A stretch of DNA of 41,619 bases, from assembly GCA_964407665.1 (NCBI GenBank), contig CAYOWK010000036.1:1-41619 (forward strand), read 5' to 3'. Origin of the DNA: CAYOWK01 sp964407665. Its GTDB lineage: Bacteria; Pseudomonadota; Alphaproteobacteria; Caulobacterales; Hyphomonadaceae. Position numbers and translations under genes: made by a program. Below the pieces are notes generated by a model. That model was given only the letters and a program-made list of their open reading frames with translations, searched no databases and was not told where the DNA came from. Below, piece after piece: positions 40,689 to 41,619 of the stretch (its first letter is position 1; each line of letters opens with the position of its first letter).

Positions 40689-41273
40689 CTAGACGGCCAC
40701 AGAGTCATGAACGAGCGGAAACTCCTGGAAGATGCGGTTCCACCCCTGTTCATCAGCCTGGGTTGTATCTGCGACCGGGGCGAACCGCTCGACTTCCCGC
40801 TCGATCACAAACGGGATGTCGAAATCCTGGGTCTTGCCGCGCTCGCGCACGATGACCACCCGAAACGGAAGATCAGGGTGGATACTTTCGAGATGACTGC
40901 AAAGCTCGATCAGATCCCGGCGGGCGATGTCGGAGAAGTACTGCTTGCGGAAGTACACCCGAGGCCCGGTCGGGTTGTAGAACTTGCCGAGCATGTATTC
41001 AGCCTTGGAGCGATCTTCCTCCAGCGTCTCAAGCGGATGGTACCGTACGCCATATGGTTCCTCGCGAAAGCAGCCGAGGATTGGGTCAGGGTGGCGGCCC
41101 GCAAAAGCGCCGGCAAACCTGTTTCGGATTGCATTGAGCAAGATCGGGAACTCGGCCGACCGCCACGTGAAGAAGTGACTGCTGTCTTGTCCCGTATATC
41201 GCGACATCTGAAAGCCCATCTCGCAGCCGCCATCGCAGCCGCCAAGGGAAACCCATTCCGCCCAACTCGTCAT
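40689..41273 (-). CDS. DUF1796-like protein (putative papain-like cysteine peptidase)
   Basis: The 194-residue product has an N-terminal SLGGCDGGCEMGFQM segment followed by DSSHFFTW, which fits the SLGxxC...SxPFDW start of the DUF1796 family of predicted papain-like cysteine peptidases; either cysteine could be the nucleophile. The centre has a Leu/Glu-rich helix and KAEYMLGKFYN. The end is LPFRVVIVRERGKTQDFDIP and an acidic tail. I chose the ATG at 41273 because it has a strong GGGGGG ribosome binding site; a longer frame extends into repeats. Its role is unknown, but relatives are often near surface polysaccharide genes. Confidence 0.7.
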   Translation of the reverse strand: MTSWAEWVSLGGCDGGCEMGFQMSRYTGQDSSHFFTWRSAEFPILLNAIRNRFAGAFAGRHPDPILGCFREEPYGVRYHPLETLEEDRSKAEYMLGKFYNPTGPRVYFRKQYFSDIARRDLIELCSHLESIHPDLPFRVVIVRERGKTQDFDIPFVIEREVERFAPVADTTQADEQGWNRIFQEFPLVHDSVAV

Positions 41274-41350
41274 TTCGTCCCCCCTGCCTTTGTCTCCTGA
41301 CTCTGTAGCACGCAATCGCGGGCCAGAAACATTCTCCCATTGCGACCGCT

Positions 41351-41405
41351 GTCTGGAAACGGACAGCCTGCTGTCCGTGGTCCTCGCGCATGCGAGGATC
41401 CAGAC
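41351..41405. repeat. Nested inverted repeat, cloverleaf-like
   Basis: GTCTGG (41351-41356) pairs with CCAGAC (41400-41405) and encloses two perfect arms: GGACAG (41361-41366) with CTGTCC (41371-41376), and TCCTCGC (41381-41387) with GCGAGGA (41392-41398), each with a 4-nt loop. This looks like a REP-type intergenic element. Confidence 0.75.
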
Positions 41406-41451
41406 TTGGAAAACTGACCCCGAACACGGTCTATCACCCAGCGCGTGTGCC

Positions 41452-41492
41452 TGCCCCTCCACCATGCGGCAAAGCCGCATGGTGGAGGGGCA
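41452..41492. repeat. Perfect 19-bp palindrome with 3-nt loop
   Basis: Bases 41452-41470 are exactly complementary to 41474-41492, with AAA as the loop. There is no T run on either strand, so it is not a standard terminator. It is probably a dispersed intergenic palindromic repeat. Confidence 0.85.
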
Positions 41493-41619
41493 AACCGCAA
41501 CCGCAAAAAAATCTCACCCCAACTTTCCCCACCCCCTCCAGCGTCCCGTAAAGTGCCCTCGTCCTTCCGGAGCAGGCGCTCGTGTCGACCGAACGCGAAG
41601 CCGGAGGGATATGCGATCT

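Larger units (their letters stand above)
41274..41619. other. Gene-free repeat-rich end of the window
   Basis: The stretch upstream of the DUF1796-like gene has no credible gene. It carries the two inverted-repeat elements at 41351-41405 and 41452-41492 and an A-rich run near 41505-41511. The window ends in a possible start of a plus-strand frame that is too short to judge. Confidence 0.5.

Noticed and set aside
40707..41300. 197-codon plus-strand frame opposite the DUF1796-like gene
   Set aside because: The minus-strand product has the better family signature and a strong ribosome binding site; only one of the two is likely coding.
41582..41619. GTG start near the right edge that could open a new gene
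   Set aside because: Only about 12 codons are visible and a competing ATG with GGAGGG upstream lies at 41611; too little to call.

Overview
The window is a high-GC alphaproteobacterial chromosome segment. It most resembles Caulobacterales, perhaps a Hyphomonadaceae-like genus. The assignment rests on the gene content and order of the division and cell wall (dcw) cluster, an FtsZ with a very long C-terminal linker ending in an alphaproteobacterial tail peptide, a type A RNase P RNA, and CtrA-like and GANTC motifs. No rRNA, tRNA, CRISPR array, prophage or transposase was seen.

Left part (1-10.7 kb). The 3' end of atpD is closed by its own terminator. atpC lies 4.6 kb further on, at the end of an unrelated gene string. 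The insert carries an S41-type lipoprotein/peptidase, a Phd-PIN toxin-antitoxin pair with a probably leaderless self-regulated promoter, two uncharacterised genes and a membrane metallophosphoesterase. After atpC come a small secreted two-cysteine protein, rppH, a YibQ-type divergent polysaccharide deacetylase, a MmcQ/YjbR protein, a 37-aa hydrophobic mini-protein with a strong terminator, a TerB-DnaJ protein, a small membrane protein, an AmpD-like amidase and a small cytochrome c.

Centre (10.7-26.1 kb). rnpB is followed by a dense regulatory leader and then by mraZ-rsmH-ftsL-ftsI-murE-murF-mraY-murD-ftsW-murG-murC. The genes overlap or are spaced by at most 10 bp, so this looks like one long transcription unit. 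The leader holds an intrinsic terminator for rnpB, three helically phased DnaA-box-like sequences, and four 5-bp MraZ boxes spaced exactly 10 bp apart. An extensin-family, M15-like metallopeptidase candidate sits between murC and murB.

Accessory block (26.1-34.7 kb). This block separates murB from ddl. It holds a GNAT acetyltransferase, two tandem paralogous beta-lactamase-fold lipoproteins, a Gly-rich membrane mini-protein, a DUF454 protein, a secreted unknown, a GT2-HAD pair and a divergent MORN-repeat lipoprotein.

Right part (34.7-41.6 kb). The dcw cluster resumes with ddl-ftsQ-ftsA-ftsZ, with a CtrA-like box in the ftsA-ftsZ gap. A convergent hisC and a DUF1796-like gene follow. The window ends in an intergenic mosaic of a nested cloverleaf-like inverted repeat and a perfect 19-bp palindrome.

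Functionally, most of the window makes and polymerises lipid II (MurB-F, MraY, MurG, Ddl, FtsW, FtsI) and builds the division ring (FtsL, FtsQ, FtsA, FtsZ). Several wall-remodelling or penicillin-recognising-fold enzymes sit in or beside the cluster. I see no clearly new biochemical system. The least ordinary material is the regulatory architecture of the dcw leader, the split atp operon, the toxin-antitoxin operator and the hydrolases embedded in the cluster.
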